Of a stretch of DNA of 64,000 nt, positions 10,587 through 21,357 are shown one piece after another. Each line of letters starts with the position of its first letter. Positions within the stretch are counted from its first letter, which is position 1. The notes under the pieces are model-generated. The model did not search any database, was not told the origin of the DNA, and saw nothing but the letters and a program-made list of their open reading frames with translations. Source of the DNA: Plasmodiophora brassicae (taxonomy: Eukaryota; Endomyxa: Phytomyxea; Phytomyxea; Plasmodiophorida); NCBI GenBank assembly GCA_036867785.1, contig CP145423.1, positions 558,001 to 622,000 on the forward strand, given 5' to 3'. A program made the position numbers and the translations under genes.

Positions 10587-11027
10587 GGAAGACGCCAGAC
10601 ATTATACAACTCCATACGTTGGACACGAAGCAAATGATGCTGTGTGATGAGGGCGTATGGTGCGTTGTAGAGTCCCCCTACAGGTCGCAGGTCCGGGCAC
10701 GACCGCACCTATCAGGCGCGTGGTCGCCTGAGCCGACCTGGCCGTGCGCCGCTCGACGCGTTCGGCCACGTCTCTGCCGACACGTTTCGCGCGTACCGTA
10801 CATACGTGAAACCATGAGGTGGTTAGCGCCCCGGTGCTGATGTCACGCTTCTGAATGTTTGTACAAGATGGATCGGGGCGCCATAGCTGCTGGCTGTCGG
10901 CGTTTGGTTAAGAGCGCACGCCCTGGCTCTGTGTACGGCTGTCGAGCAACACGTTGCGACTACCAGGCGCTCCGGCCCCTGTGAGGTTTCATCGGATCAG
11001 GCGACCGCGTGCCTGTCCGGTACGGCC

Positions 11028-11507
11028 ATGCCTGGACGTTTACATCCATGGGAACGCGTTCGCGAAAGCGTCCTACGTCTCATGTCGGCTATTAACATCC
11101 CTGACATGTCCCGTGTCCTCGCCGCTCACGACCTGATACCCGCTCCCGTCGACGTTATGCTGTTGCGGTTCACGTTATCGTTGCATTTGCTCATTGGCGT
11201 TCGAGTTCAGCTTACTATGGGCACATTGCTACCGGACCTGAAGCAGCTCGATGCCTTGCTGCAATTGGAGAAGGTTGTGGCGCTCATCGTGATAAACGTT
11301 TACTGGTGGAGGAATCCTCTGGACCGAATTCTCGCAATGATACGAATTCGGGGCACTCCCGTCATCGAGAACTGTGCGGAATCGTTTGATGGCCTGGCGT
11401 TCCGGGGCATCCTGGCGATGATGTGCGCTCAGCATGCCACGTACCCGGTCCAGTCATCGTCAGCGTATGCCCAGAAAGCGGGCAAGATGGTTGGCCCGTC
11501 CAATTAG
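11028..11507 (+). CDS. Hypothetical 159-residue open frame (array copy 2)
   Basis: Appears identical in protein sequence to the frame at 8401-8880, as expected if this part of the unit was duplicated recently. It adds no independent evidence that the frame is coding. Confidence 0.3.
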   Translation: MPGRLHPWERVRESVLRLMSAINIPDMSRVLAAHDLIPAPVDVMLLRFTLSLHLLIGVRVQLTMGTLLPDLKQLDALLQLEKVVALIVINVYWWRNPLDRILAMIRIRGTPVIENCAESFDGLAFRGILAMMCAQHATYPVQSSSAYAQKAGKMVGPSN

Positions 11508-12270
11508 GTTTGCAACCGTCTCTGCCTGACACATGAGTTGACGTATGCCGTCGTCGTAGGCATATTAGCCGTTCTGGACTGCCCGATGACAGCAAGACGT
11601 CACGGCCGACCGATACGACAGGACTATGACGTCCGTTGCAGCAGCACTGAATCCTTCTTCAGTAGGATGACGGAGCCTATTTCCCTGCAATCGTCCGCTA
11701 CATCTGGCCATGACGCCCCCCCTGCTATCCCGTTGCCCCCTGAATCAGTTACCTCGGACGACTTCAGTTGCCACTGAAGAGCCTGTCCCCCGCTTGCGGT
11801 GGATCTGTCAGACGTCGTAGTCAGGACGGCGCCTGCCCGTTTGACCTCGTATGTCGACATGTTGCTGGTCAACGCGATGACAGTTTCATGGGTCGTTCTC
11901 CAGCCGGTGGTGCCGTACAACGGTCGCGCCCACGATAAACTCGCGGTACATACAGGTTGACGATCGTGTGAGCGGCCGGCCCGGGTCGAACCTTCCTGCC
12001 TTCGTCGCTGATGAGCCGTGCCTGCAGGGCGTATGTGGAGCAGTCTTCCCCAGCAGTCGAGCGTCGAGTGCCGCCTGCCGTCTGGACACGGCGCGTTCGA
12101 CCTCGTTTCGGATTTGAGCACGTCCGGGTCAGGATAGCGAGAATGCGACTGGATCGAGAATCGGGTCAGTACGTCGGTCAGCTGGCTCCACGCCAATGCC
12201 CGCGTTGTCGCATGGCGCTTCCCTTCCCCATCGGTCGCAAGCCGCCTGCGAAGACGTCGTTCGTCTGTAA

Positions 12271-13590
12271 ATCCTCGTGTGTGTGTGGCCCGTCATCGTA
12301 GCACGGTATAGGAGAGATCGGGCACAAAGCTTCCCCTTTCGCGCCCACCACCTGACCGCCTGCCGGATGGGCAGCGCAGGCGTTCCCCAGGAATCGGGCA
12401 TGGACCTCGTTCCGTCGGCCAGAACGTGGGATCGGCGAGGCGGTCCGGGTAACATAAGCAGGCGATCACGAATCTCGTTCCTTCTTCCGTTCGGCCGATC
12501 GGCCGACGGGGGGTGCCTGTCACCCCGACGCAACGTTATTTCGATAGTGGTCGTCGACGAAGAGTAACAAGATGCACGCGATCAAGGCTGGAGCGCTGGG
12601 CTTCGTGGCGGGACTCGCGATCCGCGAGCTCATGGAATGTACGGGGGAACAGTGTGCACCAGGTGGCGCTGCTCCTGCTGACTGTTGCCACGTGCGCCTC
12701 ATAGGCTGGCGTCGACGACACCGCCCGTCACCGCGTGTCGTCGCGTCGTCGACCGTCGCGTCCCTGGCACCAGCTGTGCCAACCGTCAAACCGGCGCCCC
12801 CTGCCCCTGCTGTACGCGCACCACCACCAGCGCCCCCTGCGCCTGCAGTACGCCCACCACCGCCGGCGCCCCCTGCGCCTGCTGCACCAGCACCACCGGC
12901 GGCACCACCTCAGGCGCCCGCTGTGCCACGTCGTCTTCCAGCACAAGTGGAACAGCAGGGACCAGCTCCACAGCGTACGACATCGATCGCCAAAGCGAGC
13001 AGCACGTTGCTCGACGAGTTGCAAGCCGCAGTGAATCGCCGCCGCTCATCCACCAACAGCTGTGCCGACGCAAGCAACGCCTGCACCGGGTCGGTCACGT
13101 TCAAACCTCTGCCAGCGAAACAGCCGGCGGCCGGAGCGACGACGGGCAACTTCCGAGACGAACTGGCACGCGCTCTGCAACGTCGCCGAACGTCGCTGGG
13201 CGCCGACGAATAAGGAAGACGCCAGACATTATACAATTCCATACGTTGGACACGATACACATGATGCTGCATAATGGGGGCGTATGGTGCGTTGCAGAGC
13301 TCCCCCTACACGTCGCAGGTCCAGGCAGGACCGCACCGACAGGCGCATGATCGCCGGATGTGACCCGGCAATGTACCGCTCGACCCGCTCGGCCACGTCT
13401 CTGCCGACACGTTTCGCGCGTACCGTACATACGTGAAACCATGAGGTGGTTAGCGCCCCGGTGCTGATGTCACGCTTCTGAATGTTTGTACAAGATGGAT
13501 CGGGGCGCCATAGCTGCTGGCTGTCGGCGTTTGGTTAGGAGCGCGCGCACTGGCCCTGCGTATGGCTATCGAGGAACACGCGTCTTGACT
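12271..13590. repeat. Tandem array unit, copy 3 (partial)
   Basis: The first ~900 bases match copy 2 closely. After about 13,175 substitutions begin, and after ~13,580 the sequence departs from copies 1 and 2 and instead resembles the block at 6,260-6,640. The unit therefore lacks the 8,330-9,640 equivalent. Confidence 0.8.
12572..13213 (+). CDS. Proline-rich protein with two WH2-like segments, copy 3
   Basis: 213 residues, nearly identical to copy 2 except the C-terminus ALQRRRTSLGADE and a TAA stop. Keeping the frame, the proline tract and both basic amphipathic segments while the flanks diverge supports a real gene family rather than chance open frames. Confidence 0.6.
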   Translation: MHAIKAGALGFVAGLAIRELMECTGEQCAPGGAAPADCCHVRLIGWRRRHRPSPRVVASSTVASLAPAVPTVKPAPPAPAVRAPPPAPPAPAVRPPPPAPPAPAAPAPPAAPPQAPAVPRRLPAQVEQQGPAPQRTTSIAKASSTLLDELQAAVNRRRSSTNSCADASNACTGSVTFKPLPAKQPAAGATTGNFRDELARALQRRRTSLGADE

Positions 13591-13628
13591 TCCAGGCACT
13601 TGCGCTTGGGTTTTCTTCATTCCCACTG

Positions 13629-13630
<2 letters not shown>

Positions 13631-13678
<48 letters not shown>
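13631..13678. repeat. (GA)24 microsatellite
   Basis: About 48 bases of uninterrupted GA, in the tail of array copy 3. The related block near 6,330 lacks it, so it expanded locally. Confidence 0.97.
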
Positions 13679-13680
<2 letters not shown>

Positions 13681-13799
13681 CGGCATTGTGGACTTGACAA
13701 CGCCACGTCAGCTACCTGGCAGGAAACGCGACACCATACAGTCGCGCCCAGTGACGGTCGTGTCTTACAGTGTATGATTTACTTACGTTGAAGAGACGC

Positions 13800-14288
13800 A
13801 TGAATGACTTCATAGAGTTCCAGCGTCCTGCCTTGCAGGGATCGGTTCGCAAACGCGCGGTTGTCCGCTGGGTGGTCATCGTTCCCGCCAGCGTCTTGCT
13901 CATCTATCACGACCGACCTCGCTTTCATCTCCTTCTGATACCTGGTATTTGCTTCAGTGAATCTAACGGCAGGACAATGCTGGAGCGAAGATGGTGGACC
14001 CGAGTATCACGTCCTTGCGTTCAATCGCTGACCGCGCTGCAGGGTCCGTTCGGTCCTTGTGGACATAGCTTCCGCAGAAGAAACACTCGCCTTCACCCTC
14101 GACACCTATACAACACCACTTAGACTCTACCAAACGCAGCGAAACACGTTAGCCGACGTACTGCAGAGAATGCGTCCACACGACAGGCAATTCGTGAACA
14201 CGTCATGTTGCGTCCCGAAACAGTCACACCGTTTCCGGTCTGCATAGCACATCCATTAACGAAACCCACAGGGAAGGGAAACTCGTCA
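13800..14288. other. No supported gene
   Basis: Lies between the array and the TRIP4-like gene. Only short frames without family resemblance. It may hold extra 3' exons of the minus-strand TRIP4-like gene, but I see no zinc-binding Cys cluster of that family here. Confidence 0.35.
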
Positions 14289-14663
14289 TTAACACCAACG
14301 TTTCGAGGGACCGGGTTTCTTCGCGGAAGGCACCGTCTTGATGATCAATCCACGGCCTCGGTTAGGGTCGACGGGAGCCGTCGACGGGGGTTTCTGTCGC
14401 CTCCTGGATTTCCCACGACCCGCTGCCGGTGCTTCATACGCGTCGATGGAGTCTGGGAACAGGCGTTTGGCAAGTTCGCGCGCGAATGCCGCGCCATCCT
14501 CCCCAGCAACATCCTGAACGTACGCCTCCAGGTCCCGCCTGTTCCCGATCGAATACAGAATCTGATCAGCGATCCCATCGACATCATCGAACCCGAGCAA
14601 CGACCGCAGCCGCTGGCGGACCCATTCGACCAGCTGCTGCTGCTGCTGCTCATCCTCCGCCAT
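14289..14663 (-). CDS. TRIP4/ASC-1 N-terminal-domain-like protein
   Basis: 124 residues starting MAEDEQQQQQ. The first ~70 residues (LVEWVRQRLRSLLGF, QILYSIGNRRDLEAYVQ, FARELAKRLF) resemble the N-terminal helical domain of TRIP4/ASC-1, the ribosome-collision and transcription coactivator complex subunit. The C-terminal half is basic and low complexity (GRGKSRRRQKPP). The zinc finger and ASCH domain of full TRIP4 are not visible. Either the protein is a stand-alone N-domain or later exons are unrecognised; the last codons GPSKRW could end at a GT donor. It is divergent from the next gene, with starts 77 bases apart, implying a shared promoter. Confidence 0.5.
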   Translation of the reverse strand: MAEDEQQQQQLVEWVRQRLRSLLGFDDVDGIADQILYSIGNRRDLEAYVQDVAGEDGAAFARELAKRLFPDSIDAYEAPAAGRGKSRRRQKPPSTAPVDPNRGRGLIIKTVPSAKKPGPSKRWC

Positions 14664-14740
14664 GCTAAGATACACGTAACGTGACCGGATGTCGCGTCAT
14701 TCGCCGTCGCGGACTCCGTGACGGACTTGCGGAGACAAAA

Positions 14741-17700
14741 ATGAAGGAGAGCGCGCCTCGCCAGTTCAGCCACCTCGACGAAGACGTCACGGTCTCGCGC
14801 CTGACGTCGAAAACGACGAACCGGTTCGACGACCTGCTCGACACAGTTCGTAGTGGCGTGATCGGCCATGACCGTGCGTTCTCCGGACCGTATGGGAAAC
14901 GACGCATTACGTACGCCGACTACGTTGCGTCGGGTCGTGCTCTCCGGTTCATCGAACAGTACATTGTCGACGAGGTGCGGCGTTACATGCAGCCTCTTCC
15001 CGAGATACGTTCTCATGGAGTCGTTCTACAGGTTCTCCCTGTGTATGGGAACACGCACACGACGAGCTCGCATACGGGCGTCCAGACGACCCTGTATCGT
15101 TCTGAAGCGCGTTCGGCAATCGGTCGTGCTGTGAACTCTGACAAGGACGACGTTGTCCTGTTCTGCGGGTCGGGTGCCACGTCGGCTATCTCCACGTTGG
15201 TTCATATCCTTTCCGTATCATCGCGACCGACCGTTGTGCTTTCTGGACCCTACGAGCACCATTCTAACCTGTTGCCTTGGAGGTATGCAGCGTCATTAAC
15301 GCTGCACTACCGTTGCTGAATGATGCTATGATAGGGAGTCTGGCGCCACCATCGTCACAGTCCGAGAGAGCGTAACGACAGGAATTGATCTCGGCCACCT
15401 TGAAGAAGTCCTTTCTGCCCAGGCTGGAAGCGGCAATCTCGTAATAGGCGCGTTCTCGGCGGCGTCGAATATTACTGGCGTTCTAACTGACACGCTGGCA
15501 ATCACACGACTTCTGGATCGTTTCAATGCTTTGTCGGTGTTCGACTACGCGTGCGCCGCCCCTTACGTTCCGATCGACATGCACGAAGGCGGCATTGCCA
15601 AGACGGCCATTGCTATGTCGCCCCATAAACTTGTCGGTGGTGTTGGCGCTCCTGGCGTTCTCGTCGTCAACAAATCCGTTCTCATTAATACTGTCCCGAA
15701 CCGACCGGGTGGTGGTACCGTCTTCTTCGTACGTCCTGTATGCGTTTCATTTCGAATACCCTTTCATATTGCGGCGAATAGGTTCGTTCAGAAGGGCATC
15801 GCTACCTTTCGAACTTTGTCGAGCGCGAAGAGGTTTGTCGAAAACAATTTGGAAGTTGCTTGCAAGTCCTCACGCGTTTGGGGTAGGGTGGAACACCAGA
15901 CATCGTTGGCTCCATTCGCGCCGGGATGGCGTTTGACCTGCGAGCGGCGCTGGACCCTGTTCGAATTCACGCGAAGGACCGTCAGATCTGTACGCACCAT
16001 GCAGATTGTGGGTGCGTGTAGGGCTTACCGGCTGTGTTCTAGGCGAGTATGTCATGAGCCGGTGGCGTGAGCACGATGCGCTCGTTATTCTGGGCGACAA
16101 GCGCGCTCCTCGTCTTCCCATCTTCTCCGTCCTCATCCGTGCGCCCGACAGTGACTCCATGTTCCTTCATCACAACTTCGTGTCTGCGCTTCTCAACGAC
16201 CTGTTTGGCGTTCAGACGCGGGGCGGCTGTGCGGTACGTAGCAACCACAGGTGCACCTTGCATCGATTTGTTCTGACTTGCCTCAGTGCGCTGGGCCTTA
16301 TGCGCAGCGCCTGATGGGAATTGACGACCACCTTGCGAAACGATTCGAAGACGAGCTACTGAACAAAAGCGAAGGTACTGCTCGTCCTTTGGTCGACAGC
16401 CCAAACGTGACTAGGTACCGTGAGTAGTTGTTCGCCCTGGGTTTGTCCGATTGAACTTCTCGTACTTCGCATCGGAAGAGGAGGTCGAACTCCTGGTTGC
16501 TGCCGTTCTGTTCGTTGCCGAACATGGGTGGAAATTCCTGCCTGACTACGCGTTCCTCGTCGACACCGGCGAGTGGCGCCAGAGGTCCGTTCTGAATCGT
16601 GCCAAGGACCGTCGATGGCTAAGCGACATATCGTACGCGAACGGTCAGTCATGCGTTTACCCCTGTGCGCGTCCCGACACTGACCCGCTGTCGAATAGGG
16701 CGATTTGAGTACCAGCGAGCTGAGGAGGACACGTCTAACGACGACATGCGAGATTACATGGACAAGGCCCACGCGCTGATGCATTCGCTAATCGAGGGGT
16801 ACCCGCAGCACATGGCTGACTCCGTCCAAGTCCTTCCCGAAGGCGCCCAGGACCTGCGCTGGTTCATGACGCCATCGGAGGCGCTGGAACGGATTCGGAC
16901 GGGCACCTGCGAAACGTCGCTCCCATGCCTTATCGACCCGAGACGGTACCGTATTGACGGCCCCACGCCGTCAAATGTGTCGGCGACGACAACCGTCGCA
17001 GCGTGCCCTGCCCGACGTCCCATGGTGCTGTCCGCGTTGCAATGTGTGAATTGTTTCCACATTCACGGCGGCGGGTCGCAGTGCCTGTCCTGTGAATGCG
17101 TTCACTACGCGATGCCCGCCCCCGTCATTGACGCCAAACTTCGCGATTACAAACTGGACCGGCTCTGTCGAACTGTGTCTAGAGCCATGTTCGACTTCAA
17201 GATGCTTTCCTTTGACGGTGATAAGCCCGACCGGGTTCTTGTCGCCGTGTCAGGTGTGGTATTGCCTCGTCGAGCGTCTATGATGAGACAGCTGAACGTG
17301 TGTGTAGGTGGGAAGGATTCCCTGACTCTCGTGGACATCCTGCTGGAGATCAGGCGGCGATCTGGTCGCAAATTCGACATTGGCGCCTGCACCGTGGATC
17401 CAATGACCCCCGAATACGACCCGTCACCCCTCAAGGACTACTTCAAGCAGCTGTGAGGTGGCGTACAATCTACGATCATCATGCGGTCTAATTGCTCCCT
17501 GTAGGGGAGTTCCTTACTTCTACGAGCAGCAGGCCATTATCGAGCAGGCCAAGACGTGCATGCGCGTCGGCAGCAATAACCGGGTCTCCATCTGCTCGTT
17601 CTGCTCCCGGATGAAGCGAGGTGTGCTGTACCATACCGCGCGTCGCGAAGGGTACAATGTCCTGGCAATGGTACCCCGTTGAAACGTACAGCAGCTACCG

Positions 17701-18169
17701 TCGGAATGCTTACGTACTGTGCAGGGCCAGCACCTGGACGACCTTGCCGAATCGTTCATGATGTCCGCGTTCCACAACGGCGTGTGCAATACGATGAAGG
17801 CGGTAATGCTTGCTGTCGGTGTCCCGCCGCTCGGCTTCTGATCGTCTGCAACAGAACTACCACGTTGCCGAAGGCGACATTCGTGTCGTTCGGCCGCTGG
17901 TCTATGTTCGCGAGCGGGCGCTGAGGGAGTACGCCAAGATCGCCGCGCTGCCCGTCATCTTCGAGAACTGCCCGGCCTGTTTCGAAGCGCCCAAGGAGCG
18001 CCAGCGCGTCAAGGTCATGCTGGCCGCCCAGGAGCACATCCACCCGAACCTGTTCTCCAGCCTCATGAAATGCATGCGCCCTCTGATGGCCCGGGAGAAC
18101 TCCCGCCTCCTCGTTCGCGACGAATCCCCGCCCTGCGACGACACCGACGCCTGTAACAACGGCGCATGA
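14741..18169 (+). CDS. Fusion: cysteine-desulfurase-like aminotransferase V + TtcA-like tRNA thiolase
   Basis: Thirteen exons: 14741-14974, 15032-15282, 15335-15728, 15782-15832, 15887-15989, 16043-16233, 16287-16374, 16428-16643, 16699-17253, 17308-17452, 17505-17670, 17725-17802 and 17855-18169. They give 928 residues in one frame, with every intron 52-57 nt. Residues ~35-600 are a class V PLP aminotransferase of the cysteine-desulfurase-like group: YADYVASGR, VYGNTHTTSSHTG, PLP lysine in SPHKLVGGVG, and RGGCACAGPY with the loop cysteines. Residues ~640-928 are a PP-loop ATPase: a Cys-rich knuckle, SGGKDSL (about 693), then CSFC (about 775) and a later CPAC, as in TtcA enzymes that bind an iron-sulfur cluster. 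Inferred role: release sulfur from cysteine and place it on a tRNA base. The two domains share exon 9, so the fusion is not an artefact of joining separate genes. Confidence 0.85.
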
Positions 18170-18417
18170 TGCCCCCGTGTACCTACTACACCAAGAACCC
18201 CCGTTGTACTAACCGCCCACGCGCTGGGTATTGTATCCCCTCTTCAGAGTTTCGGAGCAACGGCGTCCCAGTCGCCACCCTGTTCTCCGTGCCGGGGACG
18301 GACCTTGGCCTTGGCGGGCGCGCGTGGCTCTTCGGCAGAGGCGACTGCGAGACGGGCCGACGGGCGACGGCGACGGTCGTGCAGACAAGTGCGCGCCGTG
18401 GGTGACGGCGGCTGTCG

Positions 18418-19729
18418 ATGGCGGCGATGCTGGTGGCGCCGGGCGAAATCCTGACGACAGTCATGATATCCGCCGTCGCGTTCGTCGCCGCGTACGTGCT
18501 GATCGGGCGCGTGCAGCACTACAACCTGCGCGCCAGCCTGTTCGGCCTCGACCTCAACAAGAAGGGCACCGCGCGGGAGAACACGAAAATGTACGCCGCC
18601 GTGCGACTGGGTCGCGTGTCGCCCCCGTTTACGAGTGCCCCCCGTGCCACAGACCTGAGGCAATGGGCATCTGGCCTGCGTTCGTGTTCCTTATCGCCAT
18701 CTCGATCTGCCAGCTCGTGCACAGCCAGACGCCCGCGCATGTACCGCGTCGCATGCACCGTTTGATCAGGGTCGGCCCCGTCACTGACGTTTGATCGCGG
18801 CAGCGAGCCGAATATAATTCCGCATTGCACACGATCTGCTTCATGGTCCTGCTCGGGTTCGCCGACGACGTCCTGGAGTTGCCCTGGAGAATGAAGCTCA
18901 TCTTCCCGGGGCTGGCGTCCATTCCCATGCTGGTCGGGTACGCCGGTGGAACGACGATCATCATCCCGAAGCCGCTACAGTACTACGTGGGCGATTCCGT
19001 CGATCTACGTACGCACGCGCGCGCCATGCTCTGCTGATGACCCGCGTGATGACCCTGAGCCCGGTAGACGTCTTCTACCTCGTGTACATGTGCCTGCTGG
19101 CGATCTTCACGACGAACGCGATCAACATCTTCGCCGGGATCAACGGCCTCGAGGCGGGGCAGTCGGTCGTCATCGCCGTGGCCGTCCTGATCCACAACTA
19201 CGTCGAACTGCATGGGCCACAGGCGGCGCCCCACTTCTTCTCGATGACGCTCATGATGCCGTTCGCGTTCACCACGGCCGCCCTGCTGCTGTACAACTGG
19301 TACCCGTCCGCGGTCTTCGTCGGCGACACGTTCACGACGTACGCGGGCATGACGTTCGCCGTTGCCGGCATCATGGGGCATTTCTCCAAGACGCTGCTGC
19401 TCTTCTTCATGCCCCAGGTGCTGAACTTTGTCTACTCCCTACCGCAGCTGCTGAAGATCGTCCCCTGTCCAAGGTGCGTTGTTGCACCTGTTCCGGGTCG
19501 CATGCCGGCGCTGACCATGTTGTCTGCCAGGCACCGGCTGCCCAGATACAATGCGGCGACCGGCAAGCTGGAGGGCATCTGGACGAACATGAACCTGGTG
19601 AACCTGGCGTTGCTGATATTGGGCCCTCAAACGGAGCGCCGCCTCTGCGTCATCCTGCTCGCGTTCCAGGCGGCCTGCTGCGCCATCGGCTTCTTCGTTC
19701 GGTACCACGTCTCGACGTACTTCTACTGA
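18418..19729 (+). CDS. ALG7: UDP-GlcNAc:dolichol-phosphate GlcNAc-1-P transferase (ALG7/DPAGT1)
   Basis: Five exons, 18418-18590, 18653-18740, 18804-19008, 19068-19473 and 19531-19729 (introns 57-63 nt), 356 residues. Family blocks appear in order: [16 protein letters not shown], then IPEAMG across intron 1, [15 protein letters not shown] with the catalytic [32 protein letters not shown] and [17 protein letters not shown]. About ten membrane helices are expected and seen. The enzyme makes the first dolichol-linked sugar for N-glycosylation on the cytosolic face of the ER. The C-terminal loop is shorter than in the human enzyme. Exon joins each restore a conserved block. Confidence 0.93.
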
Positions 19730-19845
19730 GCGGGCCTGTCTGAATGAACGACCGAGAATCGACGCACAGTGACGTGTTGACCGGCAATGTCGTATCTGGG
19801 TGAAGCGCTGTCGGCGGTGGCCAATATGCCGGTTAGAATGTATTA

Positions 19846-21144
19846 CTAGGTTATGATTATCAGTTCTGCATCGGGATCATGCGCGTACTTTGCCTTGTTG
19901 CGGTCGAACAGGTCTCGCAGGGCCTGGACGTACATCTCGAAATACTTGTCCACCTCGTCGGGAGTCGGGCTGGGGATCTGTGGGAACTGAAGGGGCTGCC
20001 CGACAACCGTGATCAGGTCGACAAAGGGCTCGGGCATGAACCCGTATCGGGACCAGAACAGAACTGGGAATTACGTCAGCGAACGGAGAGGGCCGCAGAC
20101 GAGTGTTCCGAAACCGCATGGGATCTTCCACTTGTTGAGCCACAGCCGGAAGTTGGGCCAGCGCTCAAAGCTGGAATACAGAAGTTCCTCTCCGAACGTG
20201 TAGACGGGGCTGACACGATATCCATACCGCAGGGCGTATACGATGAAGCCTTTGCGATTGCGCAGGTACACCTGATAAAGCGACCGATTAGTTCATCAGC
20301 AACGTGTAGAGCTGCGCCTGCTGTACCAGATGTCGTCCCTTGCGGAAAAGCGTGGCTTCTTCGAACCCTCCGGGAAGAATCGCAACGTTCTCGCCTTTGC
20401 CCATCAGGTAGTTGACGTGCTCCTTGCTGACGGGCCCACCGCGCTGCCATGCGACGACCTCCGATAACACTAAAGGCGGCGCCATCCGTGTCAGTACAGC
20501 AGTGAAGTAGAACGACGGCGACACAGCCTCACTGGGTAGGTTGTTCATCCACCAGGCACCCAGCCAGTGATAGCGACCGATACGCTCCAGGTCGTGATTG
20601 GCGTTCCCGTTGACAACCCAGCCCAGGCTGAATAGATCAGACGCCGGCAAATGCAAGCGCGTGCATCGCATTAGCTTACCAAAGCACACCATGCGGATGA
20701 AAGGCCAGCATGTGCCGGTCGACACTCGTGTCCGACGTGTTCATCTCGATGACCGTTTTCTGTGTTCTAATGGCCGACGTTGCAGTTAGCAGTCAGGCTA
20801 TCAGCGAGGTGGCCCGCGCTACCTGAAGTACTGGAACGACTGTGCCAACTGATCATTGCGGGCCGTGAGTGATCCAGTACGAAGACGGATTCGCCTTGCG
20901 GTGGTACCTCCAGGTGGCGTTGGCGGACCGATTCCCATGGCCCTCGCGGGAAGAAATGCCGCATGGTCCCGTAGAATGCCAGCGCGAGAATGAAGCGCAG
21001 GTCGCCGGTGACGATGGACACGACGACCCCGACGGGGATCGTCGCCGCCAGCAGCCACACGAATATGAAGGCGCCCAGGTGCAGGAAGCTACCGGCGTGC
21101 ACGCTGCCCAGCATCACGTCGCTGAATTGGACCTCGACGCCCAT
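19846..21144 (-). CDS. DGAT2-family acyltransferase
   Basis: Six exons: 21144-20908, 20839-20823, 20766-20680, 20627-20327, 20271-20115 and 20063-19846, giving 338 residues. Hallmarks are the catalytic AFHPHGVL, then GENVAILPGGFEEATLF, NRKGFIVYALRYGY, PVYTFGEE and the C-terminal WSRYGFMPEPFVDLITVVG. Two N-terminal hydrophobic stretches would anchor it in the ER. The family makes triacylglycerol or related neutral lipids; whether this one prefers mono- or diacylglycerol cannot be told. The 17-base exon 20839-20823 is uncertain: a single 140-nt intron (20767-20907) would also keep frame. Expected alternative: a monoacylglycerol acyltransferase-like enzyme. Confidence 0.85.
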
Positions 21145-21357
21145 CGTGATGGTCGCACGGGACCCCCGCACGCCGACACGCGTTGCACACACGACACGCA
21201 CGCGGCGCCGCTCCACTGCCGCTAGGGGGGTCTTCGGCGTTCATCGAGGGCCCCAAAACAGCAGCGCGCGCCCCGTGATGTGCAAAAACCCGTCGGCGCG
21301 GACCTGCGCGGGGTTTCCGCAGGACTGCGTGCTGCGCCGACCGACGCTGAGAATATA

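Larger units (their letters stand above)
9644..12270. repeat. Tandem array unit, copy 2 (chimeric)
   Basis: The unit is offset by 2,627 bases from its neighbours. Its 5' part matches copy 3 and its 3' part matches copy 1. The switch lies between 10,516 and 10,547, inside the proline-rich coding region. This is the structure expected after an exact tandem duplication by unequal crossover, or after an assembly duplication. Confidence 0.85.

Noticed and set aside
13631-13678. GA tract as a CRISPR-like or regulatory array
   Set aside because: It is a plain dinucleotide microsatellite in a eukaryotic genome, with no spacers.
20327-20627. Possible 52-nt intron inside the DGAT2 exon (GTATCGG to ACCCAG)
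   Set aside because: Removing it breaks the frame, whereas leaving it in keeps the conserved downstream blocks readable.
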